Positions 1 to 9,090 of a stretch of DNA of 64,000 bases are shown piece by piece. Numbering within the stretch: the first letter of the stretch is position 1; the number at the start of each line of letters is the position of its first letter. Origin of the DNA: Ceriagrion tenellum (Eukaryota > Arthropoda > Insecta > Odonata > Coenagrionidae); assembly GCA_963169105.1 (NCBI GenBank), contig OY720642.1:16176965-16240964 (forward strand). The letters are read 5' to 3'. A program made the position numbers and the translations under genes. Below the pieces are notes generated by a model. It saw nothing but the letters and a program-made list of their open reading frames with translations, was not told the origin of the DNA and made no database searches.

Positions 1-82
1 AATTAAAAGCTTGAGCGTGCTTCCTCGTTCATACTGATATACGAGAATTTTGATATCGTGTGAATAATTTCTATATGAGGAC

Positions 83-170
83 ACGTTAAAATCTTCACCT
101 TCAAGGCTGAATTATGGTAAAACTAGCCCAGAAACCCTATATTTTTCCTTTAAGTTAATAAAACGCCTTA
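83..170 (+). repeat. Short dispersed repeat, copy 1
   Basis: A stretch of about 90 bases shares long identical blocks with 52,381-52,470 on the same strand, including CCTTCAAGG, TGAATTA and GTAAAACTAGCC, followed by a related run ending in ACCCT and then TAAAACGC. No coding frame is conserved between the two, so this is a non-coding dispersed repeat of unknown type. The remainder of positions 1-430 is AT-rich and holds nothing else I recognise. Confidence 0.5.
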
Positions 171-429
171 CAAACACGCCCTACTGTATTTGCGTGTTCA
201 TAATATTCAGAATATGTGTCCCAGGGGCCAAATTCACCTAAAGGTCATTGTAGCGGGCCTTAGGGTTCGAATATATTCATACACATTGCTGTAAAACTTC
301 AATTATATACATGATTTAAATAAGGATATCTATGGAAAAAAGAGAAAAAGTATCATGCCACTTGTTTTTGGCAAACTAATGCTATTTTAACACGTACCCT
401 TTTGTATCGTTACATATATTTCGTGATAA

Positions 430-930
430 AACATGGGTGTGTCAGGATAGATATAAGAGTAGACTAAACGCCGTGGGTATGAGTTATCTGAGGAGTGTTT
501 GCGGCTAAATTGGGATGGATAGGGTCAGGAATGAGTGGGTAATAAATGAATGTGGGTTAGATGCTCCAGTAATGGACATATATGAAAGGAGTGTGCTTCG
601 TTGGTTTGGCCATGTTGAGAGAATGGATGAAAGTCGAATAACGAAACATATACAATAGTGAAATGAATGGTGCGAGAGGTAGAGTTAGGCCGAGAAAGTT
701 GTGGATGAATGTGGTTGAGGAAATTCTTAGGAGGAATATAAGGAGTCTTAAAAACAGGAGGGCGAGTATGAATCAGTGTATGGGGGTAAATGAGGCGAAT
801 GACGTTTGCAAGAATAGGTCAGTATGGAGGAAATTATTGAAGCAGAGTTAGTTGTACAAATATGTATTTATGAGTGAAACTTTGTGACTGTGCCTACCCC
901 GGAAGGGAACGGCGTGATTGGTATGTATCT
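430..930 (+). mobile_element. LINE family L, 5'-truncated 3' end, copy 1
   Basis: This is the tail of a non-LTR retrotransposon. It encodes the region after the reverse transcriptase palm, with the motif LRWFGHVERMDESRITK followed by a basic segment and the terminal VWRKLLKQS. The same DNA recurs at 49,758-50,125 on + and 52,893-53,480 on -. All copies stop shortly after AAGGGAACGGCGTGATTG, then a TATGTA tail, which marks the true 3' end. Copy 1 has a 2-base deletion relative to the 49.8 kb copy near 655, which splits the frame: the first part (from 515) ends at TAG 656-658 and the second part is read from 663. It is dead and 5'-truncated. The clade cannot be fixed from this tail alone. Confidence 0.85.
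663..851 (+). pseudogene. C-terminal end of LINE family L ORF2
   Basis: The 62-codon frame starts NGARGRVRPRKLWMNVVEE and ends VWRKLLKQS. It is nearly the same as the last part of the 49,768-50,031 frame. It represents the extreme C-terminus of a LINE polymerase protein, downstream of the catalytic domains. It has no start codon of its own in the functional sense; the ATG at 663 is internal to the ancestral frame. The preceding part of the protein is in another frame because of a small deletion. Confidence 0.75.
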
Positions 931-1504
931 ATAATTCAATAAAATATATAAATAATTTCTTCTAAATGTGAAATAGCATATAACTTATTATTATAAATGT
1001 TGCTAATCAATAACAAGGTGTCGCATCAATCCAATGCAAGAAAGTGACATACATATTTTAATGTGACTTCGTCTAAATTTGCCGAATACTCAAGCTATAA
1101 CATGCCTTGATATAAAAAAGTATAAATATATATTGAGTTCCAATATTAAATAGATGTAATTAAGAGAAATGAGGCCCTAAAGTTTTTTGCGACTTACTTT
1201 GCAGCTACGAATTACACTCAATGACCTACGATTACCGTTAATGCTGCTTTAGCGTGACCGGAGTGATTTCTGTTTACTAAATATAAGAGTTAAACATTGC
1301 ATGCTTGTACTAATTTGTAATATTTATAAATGGAAGTGAAAATAATTGCTCGTTACCAATTGTAGTTTCTAGGTACTTGGAACTATGCTATTTAAAACGC
1401 TTAGCACTTCAAGTATATTCCGAAATAAATCTATTACACATATACATATTTTCTCCTAAATATGAAAAAATACTTTTCATATTATTACAGTTGTGGCCAA
1501 CAAC
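931..1504. other. AT-rich spacer, nothing recognised
   Basis: AT-rich DNA with only short chance frames, the longest about 70 codons and without any known motif. No repeat partner was noticed inside this window. Confidence 0.5.
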
Positions 1505-1902
1505 TATCAATGCTTCAATTAAAGCAAAAATGTTTAAATATAATTCTTGCATCACTTATAACAATAAAAGTACAGCTATTTCGGACGTATAAATTATGTA
1601 CTCAAGTGAAGAAGCTAATTACTGTGGTCCAAGAATTTGGTATACCGTTTACTTGAAAAGTTATGAAAATCTGCCCACGATGACACTAGATTACCGCACC
1701 AGCCAACTTAAAGTTTGTTAAGGTTGGCGCAGATCATAGGAACACATGCGCAGGGCACATAGGCGACAATGTGAGCTTGTAAAACGTTTGGTAGACTGCC
1801 GATTGGTAGCATACCGTAGGTGTACCGTGAATGAGGAGGATGATTAACTACTCTCCGAAAGGATCGCTGCCAAACACTCCGCCTACAACGAAAATGCTCA
1901 AT
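1505..1902 (+). repeat. Non-coding repeat family R, copy 1
   Basis: About 400 bases are closely similar to 5,019-5,422 on the same strand and more distantly to 30,378-30,680. Shared landmarks are AAATGTTTAAATATAATTC, GCACCAGCCAACTTAAAGT and GGTTGGCGCAGATCATAGGA. The frames in it are not conserved between copies, so it is probably non-coding: a SINE-like or MITE-like unit, or part of a larger element. No terminal inverted repeats were seen at the edges of this copy. Confidence 0.7.
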
Positions 1903-2706
1903 TTTGTTGACGGTAGCGCGATCACACCGGCACATCGATGATAACATACACTAAGTTACCCTGTAATGCCAAAAGTAATACACTTTATTTTTAAGAAGTC
2001 CGTATCTCTTCAATTTATTACCATCTCAGTCAACTCTTACTAACAGTGGTCATAAACGAGTTGATGAAGCAAAGTCCATTGCAACGTTGTGCCATCACTA
2101 CCATCCATCATACGTTGATTACCTCAGCGATGCCGTCGCCTAAGTTTGCTTACAACATATGGGCAAAATGTTTTGTGGAAATTAGAGGAAACAGAGGAAA
2201 AACCGGGGCTAACTTGTGACAGGTATCTCAAACTAACTTGGCACCCCAAGCTGGGTTAATCGCTAAGAAAAATTAAGGCAGGCTTTAAAAGTTCATTTAA
2301 TTCATCTGAAGGTTATAAAATTTGAAAAAGATGAGCACAAGTGTTGAAAAACTATGTTAAACAATGTCAAAAATTTGGAATTGTACACAGAGGGTGAGCA
2401 TCATATTAACTTATCCCGGGACGTTTTCGACTCAACAGATTTACAGTGGTCACCACCCTGTCACATATAAAACGGTGCGCAAATCCTGTCGCATGTGAAA
2501 CAATCGCCCTATCTGCATTGCTAACCAAGCCGTCCGCACTCTTAGCGTTCGGTAATTCTGATGGAATACATTCAATCGAACTTTATTCACCTTTTTAAAA
2601 ATATTCTTCTGGAACATTTGATTTTTCCTGGCAGTTTCGTAAGTCTTCAAGCAATTGTTCGCTGACGTGATTGCAGCTGGCCAGGAGCAGTTATTCTTTA
2701 CCTTGA
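1903..2706. other. Spacer upstream of the hepadnavirus-like frame
   Basis: No intact coding region. At 2,699-2,710 one + frame reads Tyr-Leu-Asp-Tyr, which could be a decayed YxDD reverse transcriptase box belonging to the RNase H frame that follows. It lies in a different frame from it and is too close to be a complete polymerase. Otherwise nothing recognised. Confidence 0.35.
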
Positions 2707-3210
2707 TTATTCTCTCTATGTTACCACCCTAAAGGGGGTGTTAATACTGATATAGTTAAAGGCTATAGGCTCCGGACTTTCTATGATCACGGGATCTTCT
2801 CCCGGGTGAGGCATCTTACCCAGTTCGCGGTGTCAGTCGACGCCTACGTGGATGCCACCCCGTGGCAATGGGCAGTCGTTTGCCCAGCACTCGGTCTCGA
2901 GTCGGCACATCGACTCCCACAAGAGCTCCCGATCTACTATGCGGAAGCCATTGCAGCCCTTAAAGGCACACTGTTCCTCTTTCATAATTCTCCTAACTAC
3001 ATAAATTTTGTTATATACACTGACAACAAAGCCGTGTTATCTGCCCTAAAGAAAGGGAAAGGCTTAATTTTTGAGGATGATTTGTATTGTGAGTTATTTT
3101 TGCAAATAATAAAGGATCCGACGCGTGTGGCGTCCTGGAGATTCGTGCCAACTGCCGCCAATCTCGCCGACCGTCCATCACGGACCGTACTGCCTCCTTT
3201 TTATGCCTAG
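2707..3210 (+). CDS. RNase H domain of a hepadnavirus-like retroelement polymerase (fragment)
   Basis: The open frame runs from just after a TGA at 2,704 to TAG at 3,208. RNase H cuts the RNA strand of RNA-DNA hybrids during reverse transcription. Counting from the GTG at 2,806, all four expected acidic residues are present: Asp16 in YVDATPWQW, Glu47 in LPIYYAEAIAAL, Asp73 in IYTDNKAVL and Asp122 in FVPTAANLADRPSR. The DATP start, the LPIYYAE helix and the VP-N-AD-PSR ending fit the hepadnavirus type of RNase H better than the LTR-retrotransposon or DIRS types. Hepadnavirus-like retroelements are known from insect genomes, and that is the likeliest source. The polymerase part upstream is missing or decayed, so this is the 3' end of a broken element. 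The frame has no stop over 168 codons. No gene symbol is justified. Confidence 0.72.
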   Translation, partial: LFSLCYHPKGGVNTDIVKGYRLRTFYDHGIFSRVRHLTQFAVSVDAYVDATPWQWAVVCPALGLESAHRLPQELPIYYAEAIAALKGTLFLFHNSPNYINFVIYTDNKAVLSALKKGKGLIFEDDLYCELFLQIIKDPTRVASWRFVPTAANLADRPSRTVLPPFYA

Positions 3211-3235
3211 GTCGGCCATCTTGGCCGGCCTTGGG

Positions 3236-3243
3236 TATATAAG
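3236..3243 (+). promoter_or_regulatory. TATA box of a possible terminal promoter of the RNase H element
   Basis: TATATAAG lies 26 bases after the stop of the RNase H-like frame, preceded by the GC-rich palindrome-like GGCCATCTTGGCC (3,213-3,225). A TATA box directly downstream of pol is where an LTR-type or terminal promoter of a retroelement would sit. A second copy of this sequence, which a pair of LTRs would need, was not found in the window. The call rests on sequence and position only. Confidence 0.4.
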
Positions 3244-4347
3244 GAGCTTGCGGCCCGGACACGGTCGAGTTGGAGTTTGGTGGTGATTGGCACGAGTGCC
3301 CAGTCTCTCTCCCAGTCTCGGAGGCTATAGTCCGACTTTACTATGATGCTGTTCATCACAACCAACTCGTAAAGAGTAACATAATTCACAACAGCATAAG
3401 TTTCTCTCCGTCCCAATGCCAAAGAAGCTCTGTATATCTGAAGTATCTGTAAGACCCAATTGCAGAGCACCCATATTGTAAAATCAACCAGGTCCCATGC
3501 GCTTCTTGCTTCCATTATTTTCTCACGGTATCAAAAGGTAATACACTTTAGTAGGCTGTGACTACACATCTCGTAGCAGTGCGCACTCTTATCACTCTGG
3601 ATCTTCATACATTATCGACATATTCATACATTTCTTGAACTACCTCAGCGACAATTCTTATCTCTGAGGCAAGTAGATACTTGATTAAGCACTCTCCAGA
3701 GCATGTTATTGCAATCGCTTCCGTGTCCCAACCCACATTGTGATCCTGGGAGAATACAGAATGCCAACTGTTGTCGCTCGTGTTGCGTGCAACAAAAGGG
3801 TGTCCTTGCTGTACACAAAAATACGTAGGGAACGGCCTTCTGCGGATATATCGAGCTGATATTTTGCATTCGGTATTCAGTATTTAGGCATTAACTTGGG
3901 GGCGGTGAAATCTTTTAATATTATCGACTTTTTTGGACTACCGTAATTCCCGCACATCAAAACGCGTAGATTGGGAATTGATTCATCTTGCAGCAGCAGC
4001 CTACCTTGCATATAGCAGCCTACAAAATAGACTCATCGAATATTATCTTAGGCTTTAAAGAAAAGAAGTTCACACATTTATCAACCGCTGAAAGATGAAA
4101 CTCTCGGTTTTGAGGAGTGAGAGAATCACTCTGCTCAGATGGCTGCCCCGTTCATCACCGTCGTCGTGCGAAAAGACGATGATTGGAAATGAAAACGGGA
4201 CACCCACCTCACCACCCCATCCCATTTCCCTTGGCACCCTCCCTCCCCTCTCCGGGTACGCCGACAGGGAGGGAGGAACGGCAAGATTAATGCCTCGCTC
4301 ATCACATCTATCGTGCGTAAGAAGATCCGTGCGTTCGAATTCTAAAA
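3244..4347. other. Region downstream of the RNase H element
   Basis: The first 300 bases may belong to the same retroelement, as a transcribed leader after the TATA box. A GGTATCAAAAG motif at about 3,528 resembles primer-binding-site sequences, but nothing confirms it. No AATAAA was seen in the part next to the TATA box. Beyond about 3,560 there are only short unassigned frames. Confidence 0.3.
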
Positions 4348-4786
4348 TCTAAAGGCTGGGACACTATCAACGTGTACGTGTGACGCGAGACGTTGACGGG
4401 ACAACGGGAGACGGTGAACGCAAGTCAGCGGTCACAATCGACGTTAACGCGGCCCGGAGTAACAATGGACTAACGAAGGCGCAGCTAAGAGATGGTGCAA
4501 ACAAGTGTGGAAGTAAATAAGTGTCTTCGCCAAGAGCAATCTTCAACAGTTGGATGTATCTGCCGACAGATGGCTTCCATTCCCGAATTCTCAGGACTAT
4601 TCTGATTGGTTTTTCGTGTACGGCGCACGGGAAGAGACGAAAGTTGCCCATCTCTCGAGCACACGTACTCCCCGTAGTACATGTTGATTGCGTCCCTTCG
4701 CTATACTTTCCCGTGAGCCATCTTTTCGCGTATTCCCGTTAACGGCTCACGTTACACGTACACGTTGATTGTGTCCCAGCCTTTAG
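4348..4786. mobile_element. 439-bp DNA element with ~54-bp terminal inverted repeats (MITE-like)
   Basis: The left end starts CTAAAGGCTGGGACAC. The reverse complement of the right end starts the same way and stays alike for about 54 bases, both continuing through ATCAACGTGTACGTGT to a block ending ACGGGA. The interior holds no transposase; the frames there are open on both strands by chance. The size, long terminal inverted repeats and lack of coding point to a non-autonomous DNA transposon. A clear target-site duplication could not be defined (left flank AAAAT, right flank AGTGA), so the superfamily is open. Confidence 0.8.
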
Positions 4787-4904
4787 AGTGAATGCACGTT
4801 CAATCATAAACCATAGTTCCTATCACACTCACTTTATTGAGGCTAAGCCCTGGTGGAAATCGGAAATGAGAAATAACGATAGCAAAAAATAGGAAATTAT
4901 ATAA

Positions 4905-5013
4905 TCAAATCAGACGATGTTACTTCAATGGATCAACATTCACATTTGCTTGAAAAATAAAGGATTTTAAATGCCTAAAAACGACACAGAAATCTGGTAT
5001 TCCCTATTTCGTA
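4905..5013 (+). repeat. Left direct repeat flanking family R copy 2
   Basis: This unit of about 109 bases matches 5,421-5,529 in the same orientation. Shared blocks are GATGTTACTTC, TTTGCTTGAAAAA, TTTTAAATGCCT and ACAGAAATCTGGTATTCCC. The two copies bracket the family R sequence at 5,019-5,422 almost exactly. They could be short LTR-like ends or a product of unequal exchange. Confidence 0.65.
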
Positions 5014-5018
5014 CTGCC

Positions 5019-5422
5019 TATCAACGCTTTAATTAAAGCGAAAATGTTTAAATATAATTCTTGCATCATTTATAACAATAAAAGTACGGCTATTTCACAC
5101 GTATAAATGATGTACTCAAGTAAAGAAGCTAATTACTGTAGTCCAAGAATTTTGCATACGGTTTACTTGAAAAGTTACGAACATCTGCACTCAATGACAC
5201 TAGACTACCGCACCAGCCAACTTAAAGTTTGCTAAGGTTGGCGCAGATCATAGGAACACATTTGCAGGGCATATAGGCGACAATGCGAGCTTGGAAAACG
5301 TTTTGTAGACTGCCATTTGGTGGCATCCCGTAGGTACACTGTGAATGCGGAGGATGTTTATCTTCTCTCCAAAAGGGTTGCAGCCAAGCACTCCGCTTAC
5401 AACGAAAAAGCTCCTTCGCTCA
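5019..5422 (+). repeat. Non-coding repeat family R, copy 2
   Basis: Very similar along its length to 1,505-1,902. Copy 2 alone carries direct repeats at both ends (4,905-5,013 and 5,421-5,529). The frames seen in copy 1 are not kept here, so coding is unlikely. Confidence 0.7.
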
Positions 5423-5529
5423 ATCAGAGATGATGTTACTTCGATGGATAAGCATTCATATTTGCTTGAAAAAAGAACATTTTAAATGCCTCAAAACGCT
5501 ACAGAAATCTGGTATTCCCAATTTCGTTC
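5421..5529 (+). repeat. Right direct repeat flanking family R copy 2
   Basis: Partner of 4,905-5,013. It starts directly where family R copy 2 ends and finishes in GGTATTCCCAATTTCGTTCC. Confidence 0.65.
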
Positions 5530-7408
5530 CCTTACCCCTTACTTGTTAGGGCGTGATGGCCAGGTGAGAGAAACACTGAGTTTACGATATTCGATTGATG
5601 CGAGCAGGGTTGAGGGTATATATACGATGGTAATCTGAATGAAGCGTTATCCACACGCTGGAGGAGGCAAGAGTCGTGCGACTCTCTTCCCTTTCTACGA
5701 TTGCGGGTCACCCGAAATGTTGGCGGGTGGATGGAGGGGAGGGGTTAAAAGTGGATGGGGTTGGAGTTGAGGGGGCGTGGCATTTTCTGGGGAGACAAAG
5801 TGACGGCGAGATGTCATCTGACTTGGGGTGAGATATCACGGTTCTTTCTTTCGCGTCGTCTTTAACGTCATCCATCACACAAACCGCTCTGGAATGTCTC
5901 ACAGCTACAATCTTAAGAAACCAATCTATCGTTTAAAGAACTATTGTTTATTTCAGCATCAGTCAAAATTTGAAGAATAAAGATCACCTTTTCACCCTTG
6001 GGAGTGCAATTGGAAAATAATGAAAATGAGAGTGCTTTTGTTATAGAGAAATTGCGCCCCTGATCATCGAACCCTTTCCTCCATTGACTTCACTCTAATT
6101 ACCCTTCAGAGATTTTCCCCAATCATAATATAGAACTTATTCGAATGATTTGAAAAGTAAAACAGTGGTAAAAGGCAAAAATTTAGCATGTTAATATCAG
6201 AAAAAACTGAAAGCCTGAATTCGTAGAACTAGTTAATCTCAATGATAAAGAATAGAGATTCTTGATTATATTATATTCTATTTAATCACAGAAAACCATT
6301 AACCAATCTTTGTTATGACAAGTTCAACGTTGAAGATTGCATAAGTTGCCTTAACCTAGGTCGATTTTCTATGATTAAATACCGGTAATTAAGCTAAAGA
6401 GATTTTATTCATAATTGCGGTATGCAGAGTAATATAATGAATGATGTACATCTTTTTATGAAAGAATTTCCAGTAAAACCTCCATCTCCTCCCTACTCGT
6501 AGAACCTGCAACATTAATATTTTGTGTTCAGCTCCATTAGGCTTTGTCTGAGGACGCACTTGGGCTCTAAAACGCGCCTCGCCCGCTCCGCTTTTGGCCT
6601 CCCATTCACGTGTCAATTGTAGTAAGGGAGGGAAATGAATTTTTAAAATACGCCGCTGAAATACTGCGAAACGCCTAGCGCAAAATATCAGCTCGTAATG
6701 TCCGCAGTGGGCTGTGCCCCGCGCATTTTTATGTTCAGAAAGGGCATCCTTTTGTGGTAAGCAACACAAGCGAGAAAAATTGGCCTCCTCCCAGGATCAC
6801 AACGTGGATTGGGACACGAAGCGAATTTTTAAAAACACTCTAGAGAGTGCGTAATTAAATAGCTACTTGTTTCAGAGACGAAAATTGTCGCTCAGTTCAA
6901 GTAATGTATGAAGATGTCGCCAATGTATGCAGATCCAGAGTTATAAGAGTGCTCGTTCAAGCACGCCTTCCAAGTAGTTCGTCTCCAGAGCACTAGATTC
7001 TTCCACTTCAAGCAACATAAGACTCTACCCCTTTTCACAGCACGCACTGACCTTGTTACTTCTCTACTCGCGCAAATAATACTGAGGGACTGTGAATCAG
7101 AGACGAGCCGAGTACTGAAAGCTTCCCTCTTCATAGACCATACCTGCCGGAGTTTTGTCCTTCACTAGTCTTCATATTGTTCAACTCATTCCTTAGGCCG
7201 GATAGAACAACGCCGCACACGACCCACGCAATTGCACTTTCACACTCCGGCTGAAGCCAGTCAGCCCAGAACGAAGGGTTCGAGATTTGGAAGTATTTAA
7301 ACCAACTCGCAAAGAATATCACGCAACCCTCTTGATCGAGATTTTCTCCCGAGAATATTGTCGATGGAGTTGTACATAGCGATCATTTTGTAAATTTATA
7401 CTATTTTA
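5530..7408. other. Spacer with a G-rich stretch and unassigned frames
   Basis: At 5,700-5,790 the + strand is strongly G-rich (GGAGGGGAGGGG and similar), one of many strand-asymmetric tracts in this window. A 126-codon frame on - at 6,389-6,769 has no motif I recognise and could be chance. The rest is AT-rich and unassigned. Confidence 0.4.
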
Positions 7409-8310
7409 GTAGTAAGACAAGGATAAAGTCCATCTCCAGCACTGTTTAACATGTACTTGGAGGAGGCCATTCGAGAAGCTAAAGAAATTCGACTGAGAGG
7501 AATGAAGATGGACGGCGAAGAAATACACATGCTCCGCTTCGCAGATGATATCGTAGTCATAGCTAGAAATCGCGATGAATTTCAAAGGCAACTAAACGTA
7601 ATGGACCAAATTCTCCAAGAATACAACATGAAAAAAAATAAGAAGAAGACTAAAATCCTGGTATGTGGAAGAGAGAAGTTGAATGCAGAAGTCACCCTGG
7701 GAGGAGAGAAATTAGAGCAAGCGATTTCCTTCACCTATCTCGGAAGTATCATCACGTGGGTCGGAAGAAGTAAAACGGACATCAAGCGGAGAATAGCCCA
7801 AGTAGAGAAGGCGTTCATGGGGAAAAAGACAACTGCTGCGCTTAAAGAAGATAGGACGACACACCAGGAAACAGTTAGTGAAAACATTCGAGTGGAGCGT
7901 GGCATTCTGTGGATCGGAAGCATGGACATATGGAAAAGCTGATCAGAACAGACTAGGATCCTTCGAAACCTGGTGCTGGAGGAGGATGCTGAAGATAAAA
8001 TGGACGGACAAAATAAGAAGAAAAGGAAGTGTGCAGAAGAAGAGAAGAGGAAAGGACCCTATAGAATACCATGGAGAAAAGAATAACCAGATGGATTTGA
8101 CACAATGGATTTGTGAAGAACGTCATAGAGGATAAAATAGAGGGTAAAGTCCTCAAAGCCCCAGAGGAAGATGCAGGAATAAGGTTATGGACCAAATAAA
8201 GAGAAGAGTACGTAGGAAGAGATACCAGGAGGAAAGGGAACTAGTATTAGATAGGGAATTTTGGAGGGCTGCAGTCAATCAATCTTAGGATTAAACGACC
8301 AAGAATGACT
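7409..8310 (+). mobile_element. LINE family A, 5'-truncated copy 1
   Basis: A non-LTR retrotransposon relic covering the reverse transcriptase from motif B to the 3' end. Motif B reads VRQG-stop-SPSPALFNMYLEE, with TAA at 7,424-7,426 in place of the expected residue. Motif C is FADD at 7,538-7,549. A FTYLGSIIT segment follows. After a frameshift near 7,880-7,942 the C-terminal SFETWCWRRMLKIKWTD is read in another frame. The 3' end, GGAGGGCTGCAGTCAATCAA and then CTTAGGATTAAACGACC, is shared with 15,955-16,290, 44,085-44,520 and 55,394-55,685, which defines this family. It is not active, because it is truncated, frameshifted and has in-frame stops. Confidence 0.88.
7451..7942 (+). pseudogene. 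Reverse transcriptase fragment of LINE family A (palm and thumb)
   Basis: The longest readable part of the family A polymerase, 163 codons. It begins within motif B at MYLEEAIREAKE. It contains the FADD catalytic box (residues 30-33), with both catalytic aspartates kept, then a lysine-rich stretch (KKNKKKTKILVCGRE), then FTYLGSIITWVGRSKTDIKRR, typical of non-LTR elements. The end of the frame after about residue 143 is out of the ancestral frame; the correct continuation is read from the overlapping frame at 7,878-8,135. Reverse transcriptase copies element RNA into DNA at the nicked target. The fragment lacks the endonuclease and the finger region. Confidence 0.85.
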
Positions 8311-8539
8311 ATTTTAGTAAATCAATTAAAACTACTTGCACATTAACAATAATCCGTTAAAATCTGTCAGGCGGCAAAATTTTTCAAATACACGCTATAC
8401 AAAAGGCACAGTACCATGATTTAATGCTTCGGAACATAATTAAATCATCAATTCATCTCAAAGAACTGTTAATGCACTAGAAGTCATAGTTTCGTTATAG
8501 TTCGTAGTTTCGTTTAGAAGTTGTAGTGCATGTTGGTGA

Positions 8540-8605
8540 TCACTCAACTCCTGTCACATACCCTTGTGTCGGCTGACAGGGTATTGTGTGGATGTAGATC
8601 GGAGG
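8540..8605 (+). repeat. LINE family C 3' hairpin fragment
   Basis: Carries the 3'-end signature of the CR1-type family C: CTCCTGTCACAT, a loop, then GGCTGACAGGGTA, followed by GGATGTAGATC. The stem here is CCTGTC with GACAGG, while other copies have CCCTGC with GCAGGG, so base pairing is kept although the bases differ. Confidence 0.6.
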
Positions 8606-8811
8606 GAACACAGAAAAGGAATAGGATAGACGAGAGGACGAGAATGAAATAATTTCCAACGCAGTGTCTGGCTCAGGGACGTATTACATAAGGTGAATAG
8701 CAAATTAACCCAATCCGTATTTCTTCTGCGCTGCTAGTCGCTCGAGTAAAAAGTTACGAGCGTATAACACTGCAGCATGTAGCACTACTGTTTCTAGGGA
8801 TTGTGGATGAA

Positions 8812-8868
8812 TCCCCAAAGCCCCGGAGGAAGACGCAGGAATAAGGTTATGGACCAAATAAAGAGGAA
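8812..8868 (+). repeat. 57-bp piece of LINE family A at a LINE-LINE junction
   Basis: Near-identical to 8,154-8,205 of copy 1 (shared AAGCCCC, GGAAGA, GCAGGAATAAGGTTATGGA). It ends at about 8,868, exactly where the reverse-strand LINE below begins. It may be a template switch or a recombination scar. Confidence 0.65.
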
Positions 8869-9090
8869 CAAGGTTGGTAATAGTAAAGTGGCGGGTAACA
8901 AACCCATGCTGATATTTGGTGATAATGGGTCCCAAATGGGCTGACAATTTAACAAAGATGAGCTTTTCGAAAACTTTTGAAAATAGCGGCAATATAGAAA
9001 TGGGCCTATAATTTCTGACATCAGCTCGACTACTACTCTTATGAATCGGGGTCACCAAGGCAACTTTCCATCTAGTAGAAAATGACTGGA
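8868..9090 (-). mobile_element. LINE reverse transcriptase finger fragment, Jockey type
   Basis: On - the translation contains FSTRWKVALVTPIHKS, NYRPISILPLFSKVFEKLI and KYQHGFVTRHFTITNLV. These are the classic N-terminal reverse transcriptase motifs of Jockey-like LINEs (the NYRPISLL block and the QHGF block). The open frame around it spans 8,705-9,139, but the similarity stops at about 8,868, where it runs into the family A piece on the other strand. No catalytic Asp box is present, so this is an internal fragment only. It is not the same family as A. Confidence 0.82.

Noticed and set aside
3525..3545. Primer binding site GGTATCAAAAG of an LTR element
   Set aside because: It is a short match only, with no paired LTR and no defined LTR edge next to it. 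Left as a remark in the spacer entry.
6389..6769. 126-codon frame on minus as a gene
   Set aside because: No motif, no repeat partner, and mixed composition. I cannot distinguish it from chance.
8705..8867. C-terminal part of the 144-codon minus frame as LINE protein
   Set aside because: Beyond about 8,868 the frame reads through a family A piece in antisense, so the continuation is accidental.
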